A stretch of DNA of 64,000 bases from Nostoc linckia NIES-25 (GCF_002368035.1 NZ_AP018223.1:908449-972448), one strand, 5' to 3'; positions 53,656-63,607 are shown, numbered from the stretch's first letter. Program-made: numbers and translations. The notes: a model not told the origin generated them from the sequence alone.

Positions 53656-56600
53656 TCAACATTTTTCATTTTGACTGTTGATAGCTAAAGTTTGATTAAT
53701 TTGGCTTAACAAATCTTCCATTGAGATCGATCGCGGTAATATCCGAGTAGCGATCGTACTGACAATAGTTTCTACTGATTCCAATCCATTCTTCTTTTGT
53801 CGATCGATTTTATTGTCAGCAGCCCCAGGCAAAGAAACACTTTCTGAGCGATTCAATGGTTGGTTGAGTACTAGAATTGGAGGTAGCTCTAAAGGCGAAT
53901 CTCCCAATGTTTTCAATGCTTTGAGTACATCTTTATGGATAGCTGATTCTCCTAAGCAAATTAATAACAAATCAACGCTTTGATGGCGAATTTGTTGTAA
54001 AACTTCCGCCCAACACGGACTCATCGCCGCTTTGAAGCCTGCTGTTTGTAGGTATTGAATTAAAGCTTGGAACCACTCAGACCCCCGTTCCGGTGTTTCA
54101 CTAGCGATGGAGGAGTTCCTTTGTGTACGATAACCTTTAGCTTGCTTGCGTCTTACCTGTGGCAAGTCACGCAACATAGCCAAATCCACTACTAAAATGT
54201 TGGGAGGGCAGCAAATACCAGAAGCAATTTGCAGTACTGATACTAAGGCATCTGTTTTCTCGGTGGGAGTGCTGCTGTCTTTTCCTAATGGTGTTAAGTA
54301 AGGAAATACAGATAATCCTGGTATTTGTGAAGCTTTTAGGGTAGTTGCGACATCGCAAGTAACCAACGGTATGGCCGCCAAACGTGGGTGTTGAATTAGT
54401 TTTTGCAAATAATTTTGTGCAGTACTAGTTTCGACATCGAGCAAAATGACATCAAATTGCCACACCCGCGCCAAGAGTTCTGCTTGATCTAAATCATCAA
54501 CTTCAATCACCCGATGTTCTCGCAGTAAGGAGTGGGGATTGACCGATTCAAACTCAGGATTCACCAACCTGAGAATTCGCAGTGGCGTATTGGTTGGGAT
54601 GGCGTTATTGTCTGACCCTAACGGCAAAGCGGCTTGCGAAGTACATAATTTTTCTAGGAGTGGAGTCAAGACCTGATATTCTACTGGCAAGCTTAAAAAG
54701 CCATCGGCTCGGTTGGCAAATGCTTGTTCTTTTTCTGCTGCCGTTGCCGTCAGAATTACGGTTATATGACGAGTTGCAGTGTCAGATTTCAGTAAGGTCA
54801 GCACATCCCAGCCTGAGAGCAAGGGTAGCAAGGGATTGAGAAATATCGCTATTGGTTGCAATCGCCGAGCTTTTTCTACTGCTTCTGTCCCCGATCGCGC
54901 AATCACTACGCGATATCCTAAACTTTTGAGTTGTTCGGTCAAATCTTCAATATATCGGGCTACTGCTTCCACAACTAAGACCAACCGTTGGGAACTAGCA
55001 GCATGATATTGTGGGGACGTAGCGATATGCTGGCGAGCTGCTGTAAGAATTTCTGGAGTCTGTTGGTCTAGTTTTTCTGTGTCTTCTGTGGTTTCCAGAT
55101 CTGGCTCTGAAAAACCTGCCTTGGGCGGACTCGGCGGTAGCAGCAGTGTGAACTGGCTACCTTTACCTTCACGAGATAAAAAGCTGACATCTCCTCCGTG
55201 GAGACGAGCCAAGGCACGAGTTAATACCAACCCCAAACCTGTGCCTTCAAACTGGCGGGTGAGGGGATTTTCTAGTTGTTGGAATTTTTGAAATATTAAA
55301 TGTTGCTGGTGTTCGGGAATACCAATGCCTGTATCCCAAACTGTAAAAGCAATCCATCCTTCCCAACGACTCACCCGCAGCCCAATTTCTCCTGAGACTT
55401 CAGTGAATTTAAAAGCGTTGGAAAGTAGATGAATTAGCATTTGGCGGAGGCGTAATTCATCGGCAACAATTTGGTCTAGTCCTGGTTCAATGGAAAGGCT
55501 GAATTGGGGAGCAGATGAACGGGCATTTGGACTTGCAGGTGTAACTGTGGCTTTGCTGTTTTGAGTGTGAATGGCTTTGGCTTCGGATAAAGCGCGATCG
55601 CACACTGCCCGAATTTTGACTGGGGCTGGTGTGAGTTCCATTTGTCCCGTCTCCATCCTGGTCAAATCTAAAATGTCATTGACCACACTCATCAGATGGC
55701 GCCCGCTTTGATGAATCAGCCCTGCATAACGCGCTTGGCGTTCGTTGAGTTCTCCCAACTGCCGATCTACTAGCAATCTGGATAATCCCAAAACAGCAGT
55801 TAGGGGAGTTTTCAGTTCGTGACTAATACAAGCTAAAAACTCATCTTTCAAGCGATTTAGTTGAATTAAATCGGCATTTTTAGCTGCGAGTTCTTTGCAA
55901 AGCTGCTGCTGTTCGGTGACATCAGTCGCTAAAACTAACCACAAATCAGTGTTGAGTGCCATTTCAGATTCAGCACTCATAACCTTCAACTCTGGACTAT
56001 CTAATGGAATTTTGGCAAATTGCCAGATTCGTTCCTGGCCGTTTTGCACTTCAACAACGCAGGTACAAGTACCTAGTTGGCTATCCAAAAAGCAGCGACT
56101 CGATGTCGTTTCTGTGATTGTCTCTTGTTCCCTGAGGTTGTTAAGAGTAGGCAAGCATGATTGGGGCATTGGTTCGCTTTTGCTCGACACCCGTGGCGTT
56201 GATTGTTCTTCGCCACCATTGGGATGAACCTTGATCCCTCGTTGCTTGATGTATTCTGGTTTCTTGACTTGGACGGGGGTTAGTATTGCCTCTACCTGTT
56301 GTCTGACTCCTTCTGGATCTTTTAAAACTCCTAATTGCTGCCACCAAGCTGGATTTTTGGCTACTACCTCGCCAGTACCCGTTTCCAACATCAAAGGCCA
56401 AGGCAATGTTTCCAACAACTTCACCAGTGGTTTTCGTGCCAATGGCTGGGGTTGATTTGGCATCTGGGCTGGGGAATGAGCCGGCAGTGCATCATATTTA
56501 TGGAGATGTTGGCCATAACTGAGTGAACCAGCCATTTTTTCTTTAGCGAGCGATCGCAACAGCCGTGGCGTATCCACCAGTCCCAAATATTTGCCATCAC

Positions 56601-57063
56601 TATCAACCAACGCCCAATCCAAATTCTGCTCTTTTTGGGCTTGTTGTTGGCACAAACGCCAACTCAATTGCTCAACACGCTCAGAAACTGGTATTGTCTG
56701 TATTGGGTCAATGAGAGCTTGCCCCCAAATGGAAATTGATTGCTGTAAATTTAAATTTTTATCGTCACTATGGCCTAATAATTGTTGGATTAAACGGACA
56801 GAGTACAGCAATCCGATGGGGTATTGCTGTTGATTAACTACTACCAAGCGATCGCACTGCTCTTTCTCAAAAATCTCCAGCACCACCGCCAGAGTAGTTG
56901 TTTGGGGGCAGCTAGGTACGATTGCTTGAAAGTTATAAAGCGGGTAATCTAGCATTGACATAAGGCTTTGGGGGTCATTCTTCCTGCGGAAACCTCCGGC
57001 ATTCCCATCTGCCAACTGCCGATGTTCTTTGCACCTGAAGCCATATCCTCTAAGAAGACTCAT
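53656..57063 (-). CDS. CBS-domain hybrid histidine kinase with two degenerate receivers
   Basis: A 1135-residue soluble sensor kinase (MSMLDYPLYNF at residue 35/37 may be the true start). It has a CBS pair (about 40-185), a linker, a PAS-like segment (about 215-390), HisKA with FLACISHELKTPLTAVLG (His415), HATPase (N-box LLSNAFKF, G1 VWDTGIGIP, G2 GTGLGLVL), and two or three receiver-like domains. The first receiver has Asn in FLNPLLPLLSG where Asp is expected. The second keeps ILLDVE but is otherwise worn. The final part is unassigned. It is divergent from kaiABC, where other cyanobacteria, as I recall, also have a kinase gene. Signal unknown. Confidence 0.87.
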   Translation of the reverse strand: MSLLRGYGFRCKEHRQLADGNAGGFRRKNDPQSLMSMLDYPLYNFQAIVPSCPQTTTLAVVLEIFEKEQCDRLVVVNQQQYPIGLLYSVRLIQQLLGHSDDKNLNLQQSISIWGQALIDPIQTIPVSERVEQLSWRLCQQQAQKEQNLDWALVDSDGKYLGLVDTPRLLRSLAKEKMAGSLSYGQHLHKYDALPAHSPAQMPNQPQPLARKPLVKLLETLPWPLMLETGTGEVVAKNPAWWQQLGVLKDPEGVRQQVEAILTPVQVKKPEYIKQRGIKVHPNGGEEQSTPRVSSKSEPMPQSCLPTLNNLREQETITETTSSRCFLDSQLGTCTCVVEVQNGQERIWQFAKIPLDSPELKVMSAESEMALNTDLWLVLATDVTEQQQLCKELAAKNADLIQLNRLKDEFLACISHELKTPLTAVLGLSRLLVDRQLGELNERQARYAGLIHQSGRHLMSVVNDILDLTRMETGQMELTPAPVKIRAVCDRALSEAKAIHTQNSKATVTPASPNARSSAPQFSLSIEPGLDQIVADELRLRQMLIHLLSNAFKFTEVSGEIGLRVSRWEGWIAFTVWDTGIGIPEHQQHLIFQKFQQLENPLTRQFEGTGLGLVLTRALARLHGGDVSFLSREGKGSQFTLLLPPSPPKAGFSEPDLETTEDTEKLDQQTPEILTAARQHIATSPQYHAASSQRLVLVVEAVARYIEDLTEQLKSLGYRVVIARSGTEAVEKARRLQPIAIFLNPLLPLLSGWDVLTLLKSDTATRHITVILTATAAEKEQAFANRADGFLSLPVEYQVLTPLLEKLCTSQAALPLGSDNNAIPTNTPLRILRLVNPEFESVNPHSLLREHRVIEVDDLDQAELLARVWQFDVILLDVETSTAQNYLQKLIQHPRLAAIPLVTCDVATTLKASQIPGLSVFPYLTPLGKDSSTPTEKTDALVSVLQIASGICCPPNILVVDLAMLRDLPQVRRKQAKGYRTQRNSSIASETPERGSEWFQALIQYLQTAGFKAAMSPCWAEVLQQIRHQSVDLLLICLGESAIHKDVLKALKTLGDSPLELPPILVLNQPLNRSESVSLPGAADNKIDRQKKNGLESVETIVSTIATRILPRSISMEDLLSQINQTLAINSQNEKC

Positions 57064-57621
57064 ATAAGCAATTTTGGTTACGATTTCAACGCCATTAAAA
57101 CAATAGGACTTGACTCACGGACACTTGCTGGCATCTAACCTTTATAAAGAGAGGCAACCTTTCTTTTTGCCGTTCCTCATTTCTAGCAAATAGCCTAACC
57201 AGTGTCTTACTGGTATTTAAACTCCTCATCGAAAGCCACGGCTAAAACAATTATGGCTCCAAAGATTCGCTTTAGAACCTTGAGGAATTATAATGATTTA
57301 GAATGCGACATTCCTTTAAGTTCGTTTAAGTATCTTATCAAGGAGAAAAATAAAAAAGTCTATCTATCTGTATACATAGATATGCATATACAAACAAATA
57401 ATAAATTCCCGATACATACCTCATCTAAGACCTACTCAGTGCTACCACTCAGTCGCTGCACCAGGTTGTTGAGTTGCTAGAACTATCTGTTGATACAGAG
57501 CGTTTTTTTGGGGTGGAACCACAAGCTTACTGCACACCCAGCATTACCTTAGAAGCGTTTGCCATACTTAATTAGCCTACGCTTCTTGGTCAAGTCGATC
57601 GAGGAGATAGATAGACAATAA
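57064..57621. promoter_or_regulatory. kinase-kaiA divergent region
   Basis: About 560 bases containing the kaiA promoter region. Small open frames on the plus strand (for example 57202-57480) have no family resemblance and no KaiA receiver-like remains. A GAGGAGA stretch lies 16 bases before the first possible kaiA ATG. No specific circadian motif identified. Confidence 0.4.
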
Positions 57622-58203
57622 ATGTTATTACCTATATTGATTTTGCAAAGCAATGTTAATAAATATTTAAATAGTCCAGCTTATTCAACCAAACAAAATG
57701 GTGTAATTGCTTGGATACATAACTTTATTTTCGACATGATTGGGCAATTTTGCTATCTACCTGTTGGTATAACTACCTCTGGAACAATAAAATATTCACT
57801 AAATTGGTTGCAACGCCATTCCAGCCAAGCAGATAATGATAAGCATTTCTACGTCTTTGCTAGTCACTCGCAAAAAAGACAACAAGTTTTTCAGCAGATG
57901 ACTGTAGGAGAACGTCAAGAATTATTAAACAATCTCAAATCAGATTACAGTGAAATCCTTATTGATTACTTTACCACAGATAAAACCCTCAAAGAAAAAA
58001 TTGACAAATTTATCAATACTATATTTTATGCTAATATTCCTGTGCCCCAAATTATCGAAATTCACATGGAAGTAATAGATGAATTTTCCAAACAGCTAAA
58101 ATTAGAAGGTAGGAGCGATGAAACGTTACTGGATTACCGTCTGACGTTGATAGATATCTTGGCTAACTTGTGCGAAGTGTATAGATCTTCGATTTCTAAA
58201 TAA
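57622..58203 (+). CDS. kaiA: circadian clock protein KaiA, shortened form
   Basis: A 193-residue KaiA that stimulates KaiC autophosphorylation. The C-terminal four-helix domain (about 88-188: RQQVFQQMTVGERQELLNNLKSDYSEILIDYF, PVPQIIEIHMEVIDEFSKQLKLEGRSDETLLDYRLTLIDILANLCE) is well conserved. The first about 80 residues are short and do not resemble the pseudo-receiver present in full-length KaiA (284 residues in Synechococcus). Nostocales are known for KaiA of only the C-terminal domain, so this is an intermediate form. The start is uncertain; Met39 is an alternative. Confidence 0.9.
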   Translation: MLLPILILQSNVNKYLNSPAYSTKQNGVIAWIHNFIFDMIGQFCYLPVGITTSGTIKYSLNWLQRHSSQADNDKHFYVFASHSQKRQQVFQQMTVGERQELLNNLKSDYSEILIDYFTTDKTLKEKIDKFINTIFYANIPVPQIIEIHMEVIDEFSKQLKLEGRSDETLLDYRLTLIDILANLCEVYRSSISK

Positions 58204-58308
58204 ATTAAATTTATCGATGTTAAAATCGGCACAATCTCCGGCTGTTAGTTACTCCAAATGCGTGTTTGCATCTTGTATTTTTCTTATGATAATTAGCCTG
58301 TAACTCCT

Positions 58309-58632
58309 ATGAATAAAGCCAGAAAGACTTATGTTCTCAAGCTTTATGTAGCAGGGAACACTCCTAATTCAGTACGGGCATTAAAAACACTCAAAAATAT
58401 TTTAGAACAGGAGTTTGAAGGTGTTTATGCTTTAAAAGTAATTGATGTACTGAAAAGCCCGCAACTAGCCGAAGAAGATAAAATATTGGCGACGCCAACA
58501 TTATCTAAAATTTTGCCCCCACCGGTTCGCAAAATTATCGGCGATCTTTCAGACAGAGAAAGAGTATTAATTGGATTAGATCTACTTTATGAAGAATTAA
58601 GTGAAGAAGATTTTACAGAAGAAAATACTTAA
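58309..58632 (+). CDS. kaiB: circadian clock protein KaiB
   Basis: A 107-residue KaiB, the fold-switching clock protein that binds the KaiC CI ring and sequesters KaiA. The thioredoxin-like core is YVLKLYVAGNTPNSVRALKTLKNILEQEFEG, followed by LKVIDVLKSPQLAEEDKILATPTLSKILPPPVRKIIGDLSDRERVL. The length is normal for the family. It is 105 bases after kaiA and 279 bases before kaiC; the kaiB-kaiC gap is longer than in Synechococcus and may hold an extra promoter. Confidence 0.97.
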   Translation: MNKARKTYVLKLYVAGNTPNSVRALKTLKNILEQEFEGVYALKVIDVLKSPQLAEEDKILATPTLSKILPPPVRKIIGDLSDRERVLIGLDLLYEELSEEDFTEENT

Positions 58633-58911
58633 TCATAAGCAGGAGCCAGAATTCACCAATTCAGAATCCTCTATCTATAAAGGGATAGAGTTTTAATAAG
58701 AAATAACTTTTAAAATTTTTCGATCGCAAGGGGCAAGGTTTTAAACCAATATTCGGACGCTCATGGAGGCGGTTGAGTTGGGCGATCGCCAAGTTATACT
58801 CAAATTCTACTAAATTGGTGAATTCTGAGTCCTGAATTCTTCATAAAAAATTGCATTCAAACTGTTTGTTAGTAATAAAAAGAGGGTTTTATACCCATTT
58901 GTTATCAACCA

Positions 58912-60474
58912 ATGAGTCAAAACGAGCAAATAGAACCAAAGAAACCGCCGTTAATTGTAGGTGTAGAAAAAATTCGCACGATGATCGAGGGGTTTGACGA
59001 TATTAGTCATGGAGGATTACCGATTGGTAGGACTACCTTGATTAGCGGCACCTCAGGTACGGGAAAAACTTTATTATCTCTTCAGTTTCTGTATAACGGT
59101 ATTACTTACTTTGACGAACCAGGAGTATTTGTTACCTTTGAAGAATCCCCCAGTGATATTATTAAAAACGCTCATGTTTTTGGATGGAACTTGCCACGCC
59201 TAATAGAAGAAGGCAAATTATTTATTCTCGATGCATCTCCCGATCCTGAAGGTCAAGATATTGTTGGTAACTTTGACCTTTCTGCATTAATTGAACGCTT
59301 GCAATATGCCATTCGCAAATATAAAGCAAAACGAGTTTCCATAGACTCAATCACAGCAGTATTTCAGCAGTATGAAGCAATGGGAGTAGTGCGCCGCGAA
59401 ATTTTTCGTTTGGTAGCACGACTCAAACAACTGAGCGTCACCACTATTATTACCACCGAACGCAGCGAAGAATACGGCCCTGTTGCTTCTTTTGGAGTCG
59501 AAGAATTTGTTTCCGATAATGTCGTAATTGTTCGCAACGTTTTAGAAGGAGAACGCCGCCGTCGCACAATTGAAATTCTCAAATTGCGCGGTACAACCCA
59601 CATGAAAGGCGAATATCCCTTCACAATTACCAACGAAGGAGTCAACATCTTTCCACTGGGTGCAATGCGCTTGACTCAACGTTCTTCTAATGTCAGAGTA
59701 TCCTCTGGCGTCAAAACCTTAGATCAAATGTGCGGTGGTGGTTTCTTCAAAGATTCAATCATCTTAGCAACGGGAGCTACAGGTACTGGTAAAACCCTAT
59801 TAGTAAGTAAATTTATTCAAGATGGCTGTCTCAATGGAGAACAGGCGATTTTATTTGCTTATGAAGAATCACGGGCCCAACTATCTCGCAACGCTTCCTC
59901 TTGGGGAATTGATTTTGAAGAACTAGAACACCAAGGCTTACTCAAAATAATTTGTACCTATCCCGAATCAACTGGCTTAGAAGACCACTTACAAATTATT
60001 AAATCGGAAATCGCGATTTTTAAACCAGCTCGTATAGCAATTGATTCACTTTCAGCACTAGCTAGAGGAGTGAGTAATAATGCATTTCGACAGTTTGTAA
60101 TTGGTGTTACCGGTTATGCCAAACAAGAAGAAATCACGGGTTTCTTTACTAACACAACCGACCAATTTATGGGATCGCATTCAATAACAGACTCTCATAT
60201 TTCCACAATTACCGATACAATTTTGATGTTACAGTACGTAGAAATTCGCGGTGAAATGTCGCGGGCAATTAACGTATTTAAAATGAGAGGGTCTTGGCAC
60301 GATAAGGGCATCCGCGAGTATAATATCACTGCCGGCGGGCCAGAAATTAAAGATTCATTCCGGAACTACGAACGGATTGTTAGTGGTGCTCCTACTCGCG
60401 TTAGTATCGATGAAAAGGCGGAACTTTCTCGCATTGTCAAACGTTTTGAAGATAAACAGAGTTCCGAATCCTAA
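58912..60474 (+). CDS. kaiC: circadian clock ATPase/kinase KaiC
   Basis: A 520-residue KaiC with duplicated RecA-like CI and CII domains. CI Walker A is GTSGTGKT (46-53) and CII Walker A is GATGTGKT near residue 288. Catalytic Glu pairs are in FVTFEESPSD. The CII phosphosites are present at Ser431 and Thr432 in DSHISTI, with exact Synechococcus numbering. The C-terminal A-loop and tail (YERIVSGAPTRVSIDEKAELSRIV) needed for KaiA binding are intact. KaiC is therefore expected to be fully functional. Confidence 0.98.
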   Translation: MSQNEQIEPKKPPLIVGVEKIRTMIEGFDDISHGGLPIGRTTLISGTSGTGKTLLSLQFLYNGITYFDEPGVFVTFEESPSDIIKNAHVFGWNLPRLIEEGKLFILDASPDPEGQDIVGNFDLSALIERLQYAIRKYKAKRVSIDSITAVFQQYEAMGVVRREIFRLVARLKQLSVTTIITTERSEEYGPVASFGVEEFVSDNVVIVRNVLEGERRRRTIEILKLRGTTHMKGEYPFTITNEGVNIFPLGAMRLTQRSSNVRVSSGVKTLDQMCGGGFFKDSIILATGATGTGKTLLVSKFIQDGCLNGEQAILFAYEESRAQLSRNASSWGIDFEELEHQGLLKIICTYPESTGLEDHLQIIKSEIAIFKPARIAIDSLSALARGVSNNAFRQFVIGVTGYAKQEEITGFFTNTTDQFMGSHSITDSHISTITDTILMLQYVEIRGEMSRAINVFKMRGSWHDKGIREYNITAGGPEIKDSFRNYERIVSGAPTRVSIDEKAELSRIVKRFEDKQSSES

Positions 60475-60578
60475 ATTTAGTATCGTAGTATATTCATTCC
60501 TAAATTTAGTATCGTGCTATATTCTGTGGTGAAGAAAGGTTTTCTGCCGCTAGATTGATTTTCGTGTGAGGGGATGCG

Positions 60579-62819
60579 GTGAAAGGACAGCAATTATTCC
60601 ATAGCTTCTTGCCTGGTGTGACAGCAGCGGTCTTAACAACTCAGCCTGCGTGGGCTGATACTGTGAAAGTAAGTGGGGTACAGCTGGCATCTTCTTCAAG
60701 TGTTTCGACCTCTACCTATGGTCAAACCTTGGTTGTAGATTTCATGAATACGCAGTTGCCTAAAACAGCAAATGTTAGTATTCCAACCCTATTACCCGAT
60801 CCTGGTTTTACTAAGTTTAGTGTGAAGCCTTTAAGTAATAAGAGTATTCCAGTTTTTATGGCTGGAAATACTAATGTGTCAATAGAACAAGTAGCTCAAA
60901 AAGATAAAGTTAGACTTTTGAATTTAACGCCTACCTCTGGTTCTTCCCAACAGCCAGATATCAAGCGTTCTGCCGAAAGCAATCAAACTAAGAGCAATTC
61001 AAGTCCCTATTGGCAAAAATTAAAGAAGATAGTAGTTCCTGACTACACTTCTAAACCCGCGTCTGCCCAAACAGAAATTTTGTCCTTGTCTGCTTCACAG
61101 CAGCCAGTGGTTCAAAAGATAAATACTGTTACTCAGTTGCAGACATTTTTACAAACTTCACCCACAGGTGTAGGAGCAGCAAAACTGTTGTCAGCCGAGA
61201 GGTGTCCGCAGCAGGAGTTAAGAAAAAGCAAAACTGATTTGGCTCCTTTGCTGGTGACCTCAAACACCTGCCTACAACAAAATTCTGTTGAAAAACGTGT
61301 AGCTCAAAGTAATACCACACCTCCCACAGATTCAACGCCGACTCTCACTGTGCCAGGAAGCGTAACTCCTGCACCAGCTGATTCAACGCCGACTCTCACT
61401 GTGCCAGGAAGCGTAACTCCTGCACCAGCTGGTTCGACACCAACTCCCACTGTGCCAGGAAGCGTAACTCCTGCACCCTCAGGTGCGGTGGAAATTCCTG
61501 AGAAGCTGATTCAAAATGCAAATCCCTTGCAATTTCCTACCAAAACGGAAGAAGTGAGACTCCAGGAAAATCAGCCCATTACCTTGGGGCAGGCTCTAGA
61601 ATTAGCACGGCGTAACAATCGGGATTTACAAGTGGCGTTATTGGAGCTACAACGCAGTCGATATGCCTTAAAAGAGGCGGAAGCTACTTTATTGCCGACT
61701 CTTGGGATTAGTGCGGATCTGACTCGCAGTCAATCTTCTAGTAACCAGCTTCGAGATGAATTAAGCGGGCCAAACAGCTTAAGCTCTACTGATGACCCAA
61801 ACACAAATTTTTCTGGGCAAGCACAACTTTCCTATGACCTGTATACTTCTGGGTTAAATAAAGCCCGGAGAAACGCAGCTAGGGAACAGGTACGCTTCAA
61901 TGAGTTGGCTGTAGAAACTCAGTCCGAGGAAATTCGCTTGAATGTGACGACTGACTACTACAATTTACAACAATCGGACGAACAAGTACGTATTGCCCAG
62001 TCCGCTGTCCAGAACTCAGAGGCTAGTTTGCGGGATGCAGAAGCTTTAGAGCGAGCTGGTGTTGGTACGCGGTTTGATGTGCTTCGTTCTCAGGTGAATT
62101 TAGCAAACGCCCAGCAAGATTTAACTAATGCTAGATCTCAGCAAGCAATTGCTCGTCGTCAGTTGGCTACTCGGATCAGTTTGCCCCAGGCGATAAATAT
62201 CAGTGCCGCCGACCCCGTACAATTAGCTGGTCTTTGGGATCTGACCTTAGAAGAAAGTATCGTGCGAGCTTTTCAAAACCGCCCAGAACTCCAACAACAG
62301 TTGGCACAACGTAATATTAACGAGCAACAGCGTCGGCAAGCCCTTGCAGAACTCGGTCCTCAAGTTAGTTTGGTAGCCAGCTATGACTTGCTAGATCAGT
62401 TTGATGATAGCGTTAGTGTTACAGATGGTTATTCATTTGGAGTTCGAGCAACCCTAAATTTGTTTGATGGGGGAGCAGCAAGAGCGAGGGCATCTCAGCA
62501 AAGAGTTAATATTGCGATCGCTGAAACTCAATTTGCCGAACAGCGTAACCAAATTCGCTTTCAAGTAGAACAAGCCTTTTCTAACCAGCAATCTAATTTG
62601 GAGAATGTTCAAACCGCTAATACCGCTTTAGAACAAGCCAGAGAAGCTCTACGTTTAGCACGTTTGCGATTCCAAGCTGGTGTAGGCACTCAAACTGATG
62701 TGATTAACTCTGAAAACGACTTAACAAGAGCTGAAGGTAATCGAGTCACAGCAATCTTAGATTACAACCGTGCTTTAGCTCAACTGCAAAGGTCTGTTAC
62801 CCTCAGAGGACTACGGTAG
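60579..62819 (+). CDS. hgdD: TolC/HgdD-like outer-membrane efflux channel
   Basis: A 746-residue outer-membrane factor of the TolC family, from GTG 60579. It has a signal (FLPGVTAAVLTTQPAWA), then a 300-residue N-terminal extension with a Ser/Pro/Thr linker that includes a tandem 17-residue repeat (PTLTVPGSVTPAPA), and a C-terminal TolC core (about 335-745) with two related halves of coiled coil (ITLGQALELARRNNRDLQVAL; LEESIVRAFQNRPELQQQL). In Nostoc PCC 7120 the tolC homologue hgdD, needed for heterocyst glycolipid export, follows kaiC, as here. It could also serve type I secretion of the RTX protein; that is only an inference. Closed by a terminator at 62880. Confidence 0.85.
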   Translation: MKGQQLFHSFLPGVTAAVLTTQPAWADTVKVSGVQLASSSSVSTSTYGQTLVVDFMNTQLPKTANVSIPTLLPDPGFTKFSVKPLSNKSIPVFMAGNTNVSIEQVAQKDKVRLLNLTPTSGSSQQPDIKRSAESNQTKSNSSPYWQKLKKIVVPDYTSKPASAQTEILSLSASQQPVVQKINTVTQLQTFLQTSPTGVGAAKLLSAERCPQQELRKSKTDLAPLLVTSNTCLQQNSVEKRVAQSNTTPPTDSTPTLTVPGSVTPAPADSTPTLTVPGSVTPAPAGSTPTPTVPGSVTPAPSGAVEIPEKLIQNANPLQFPTKTEEVRLQENQPITLGQALELARRNNRDLQVALLELQRSRYALKEAEATLLPTLGISADLTRSQSSSNQLRDELSGPNSLSSTDDPNTNFSGQAQLSYDLYTSGLNKARRNAAREQVRFNELAVETQSEEIRLNVTTDYYNLQQSDEQVRIAQSAVQNSEASLRDAEALERAGVGTRFDVLRSQVNLANAQQDLTNARSQQAIARRQLATRISLPQAINISAADPVQLAGLWDLTLEESIVRAFQNRPELQQQLAQRNINEQQRRQALAELGPQVSLVASYDLLDQFDDSVSVTDGYSFGVRATLNLFDGGAARARASQQRVNIAIAETQFAEQRNQIRFQVEQAFSNQQSNLENVQTANTALEQAREALRLARLRFQAGVGTQTDVINSENDLTRAEGNRVTAILDYNRALAQLQRSVTLRGLR
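61329..61481 (+). repeat. three 51-bp tandem repeats in the hgdD linker
   Basis: GATTCAACGCCGACTCTCAC-type 51-base unit in three copies (61329, 61380 and 61431), each encoding 17 residues of the Pro-rich linker. Confidence 0.85.
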
Positions 62820-62879
62820 TTACCCAAAACTCAACCGCATCCTAGAATTGAGTAGCCTTTCTCATGAAAAGCCCCTAAA

Positions 62880-62924
62880 AGCCTCATTTTTTCAGTAATT
62901 AGACTGGAAAATGAGGCTTTTTGC
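62880..62924 (+). terminator. rho-independent terminator after hgdD
   Basis: AGCCTCATTTT (62880-62890) pairs with AAAATGAGGCT (62908-62918), with further pairing inside, followed by TTTTG. Confidence 0.85.
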
Positions 62925-62969
62925 TAAAAATTATGTATAGGGCATTGGGCATGGGGAGCAGAGGGGGCA

Positions 62970-63028
62970 GGGGAAAAGGTCAAAGGTTAAAGGGAAAAGG
63001 AATAAATTTAATCTTTCCCTTTTTCCCC
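62970..63028. repeat. GGGGAAAAGG...CCTTTTCCCC palindromic repeat, copy 5
   Basis: Same element as at 9142, 13529, 13607 and 21731, with one substitution in the first TTAAAGG. Confidence 0.8.
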
Positions 63029-63157
63029 TTACCCCTTTCCTTTTCCCCGTACCCAATGCCCAATGCCCTATTTTCACGTAAAGTGTCAAAATTGAACTAA
63101 CATAACTGAGTGTTCGTAGTTTACCGCCGTAGGCATCGCTCGCCTTGTCAAAGACTC

Positions 63158-63535
63158 ATGACTAAAGTAACATCGAAAGAAATTGCACAGTTTCGCTCTC
63201 AATTGGCAGACGATCCCAGCGATATGGAAGCGCTGGACTTGATTGAAGACTGTGACGGAGATTTAGAGGATGCAGCGATGACGCTAGCCATCCGCGCAGG
63301 ACAAGAACCAGAAAGAGCAAATTCCGAATGGTTAGATGCTTTGGCTAGAAAATGGCGTGCGGCCATTTGCGAACAAGAATATCGCGAAGATTTGCTCAAT
63401 AGTTCACTTGGGAAGATGATGGAACATCTCAAAACAACGCCAACCTTTCCGAAGATTCTGGCAACGCCGGTTTTAATTTATGTCCTCAAGCAAGGTGTAA
63501 ACAATTTTTGTGAGCCACTGGATTCTTTAAAATAA
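63158..63535 (+). CDS. hypothetical acidic cyanobacterial protein
   Basis: A 125-residue protein, unrecognised. ATG 63158 (MTKVTSKEIAQFRSQL) is preferred over a start 48 bases upstream that would begin in a repeat fragment. It is helical and acidic in the first half (ADDPSDMEALDLIEDCDGDLEDAAMTLAIRAG) with a more basic second half (RKWRAAICEQEYREDLL). The first half may resemble a UBA-like or DNA-contact helical fold, but I would not name it. Codon use is ordinary. Stands alone. Confidence 0.6.
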   Translation: MTKVTSKEIAQFRSQLADDPSDMEALDLIEDCDGDLEDAAMTLAIRAGQEPERANSEWLDALARKWRAAICEQEYREDLLNSSLGKMMEHLKTTPTFPKILATPVLIYVLKQGVNNFCEPLDSLK

Positions 63536-63607
63536 AAGGGATTGGGGATTGGGGATTGGGGACTGGGCAATCAGCGTAAAAATTATTGTAGGGGTTTAAG
63601 CATTGCT

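Noticed and set aside
57202..57480. 92-residue frame upstream of kaiA as a possible KaiA N-terminal remnant
   Set aside because: No resemblance to a receiver fold and no ribosome binding site.
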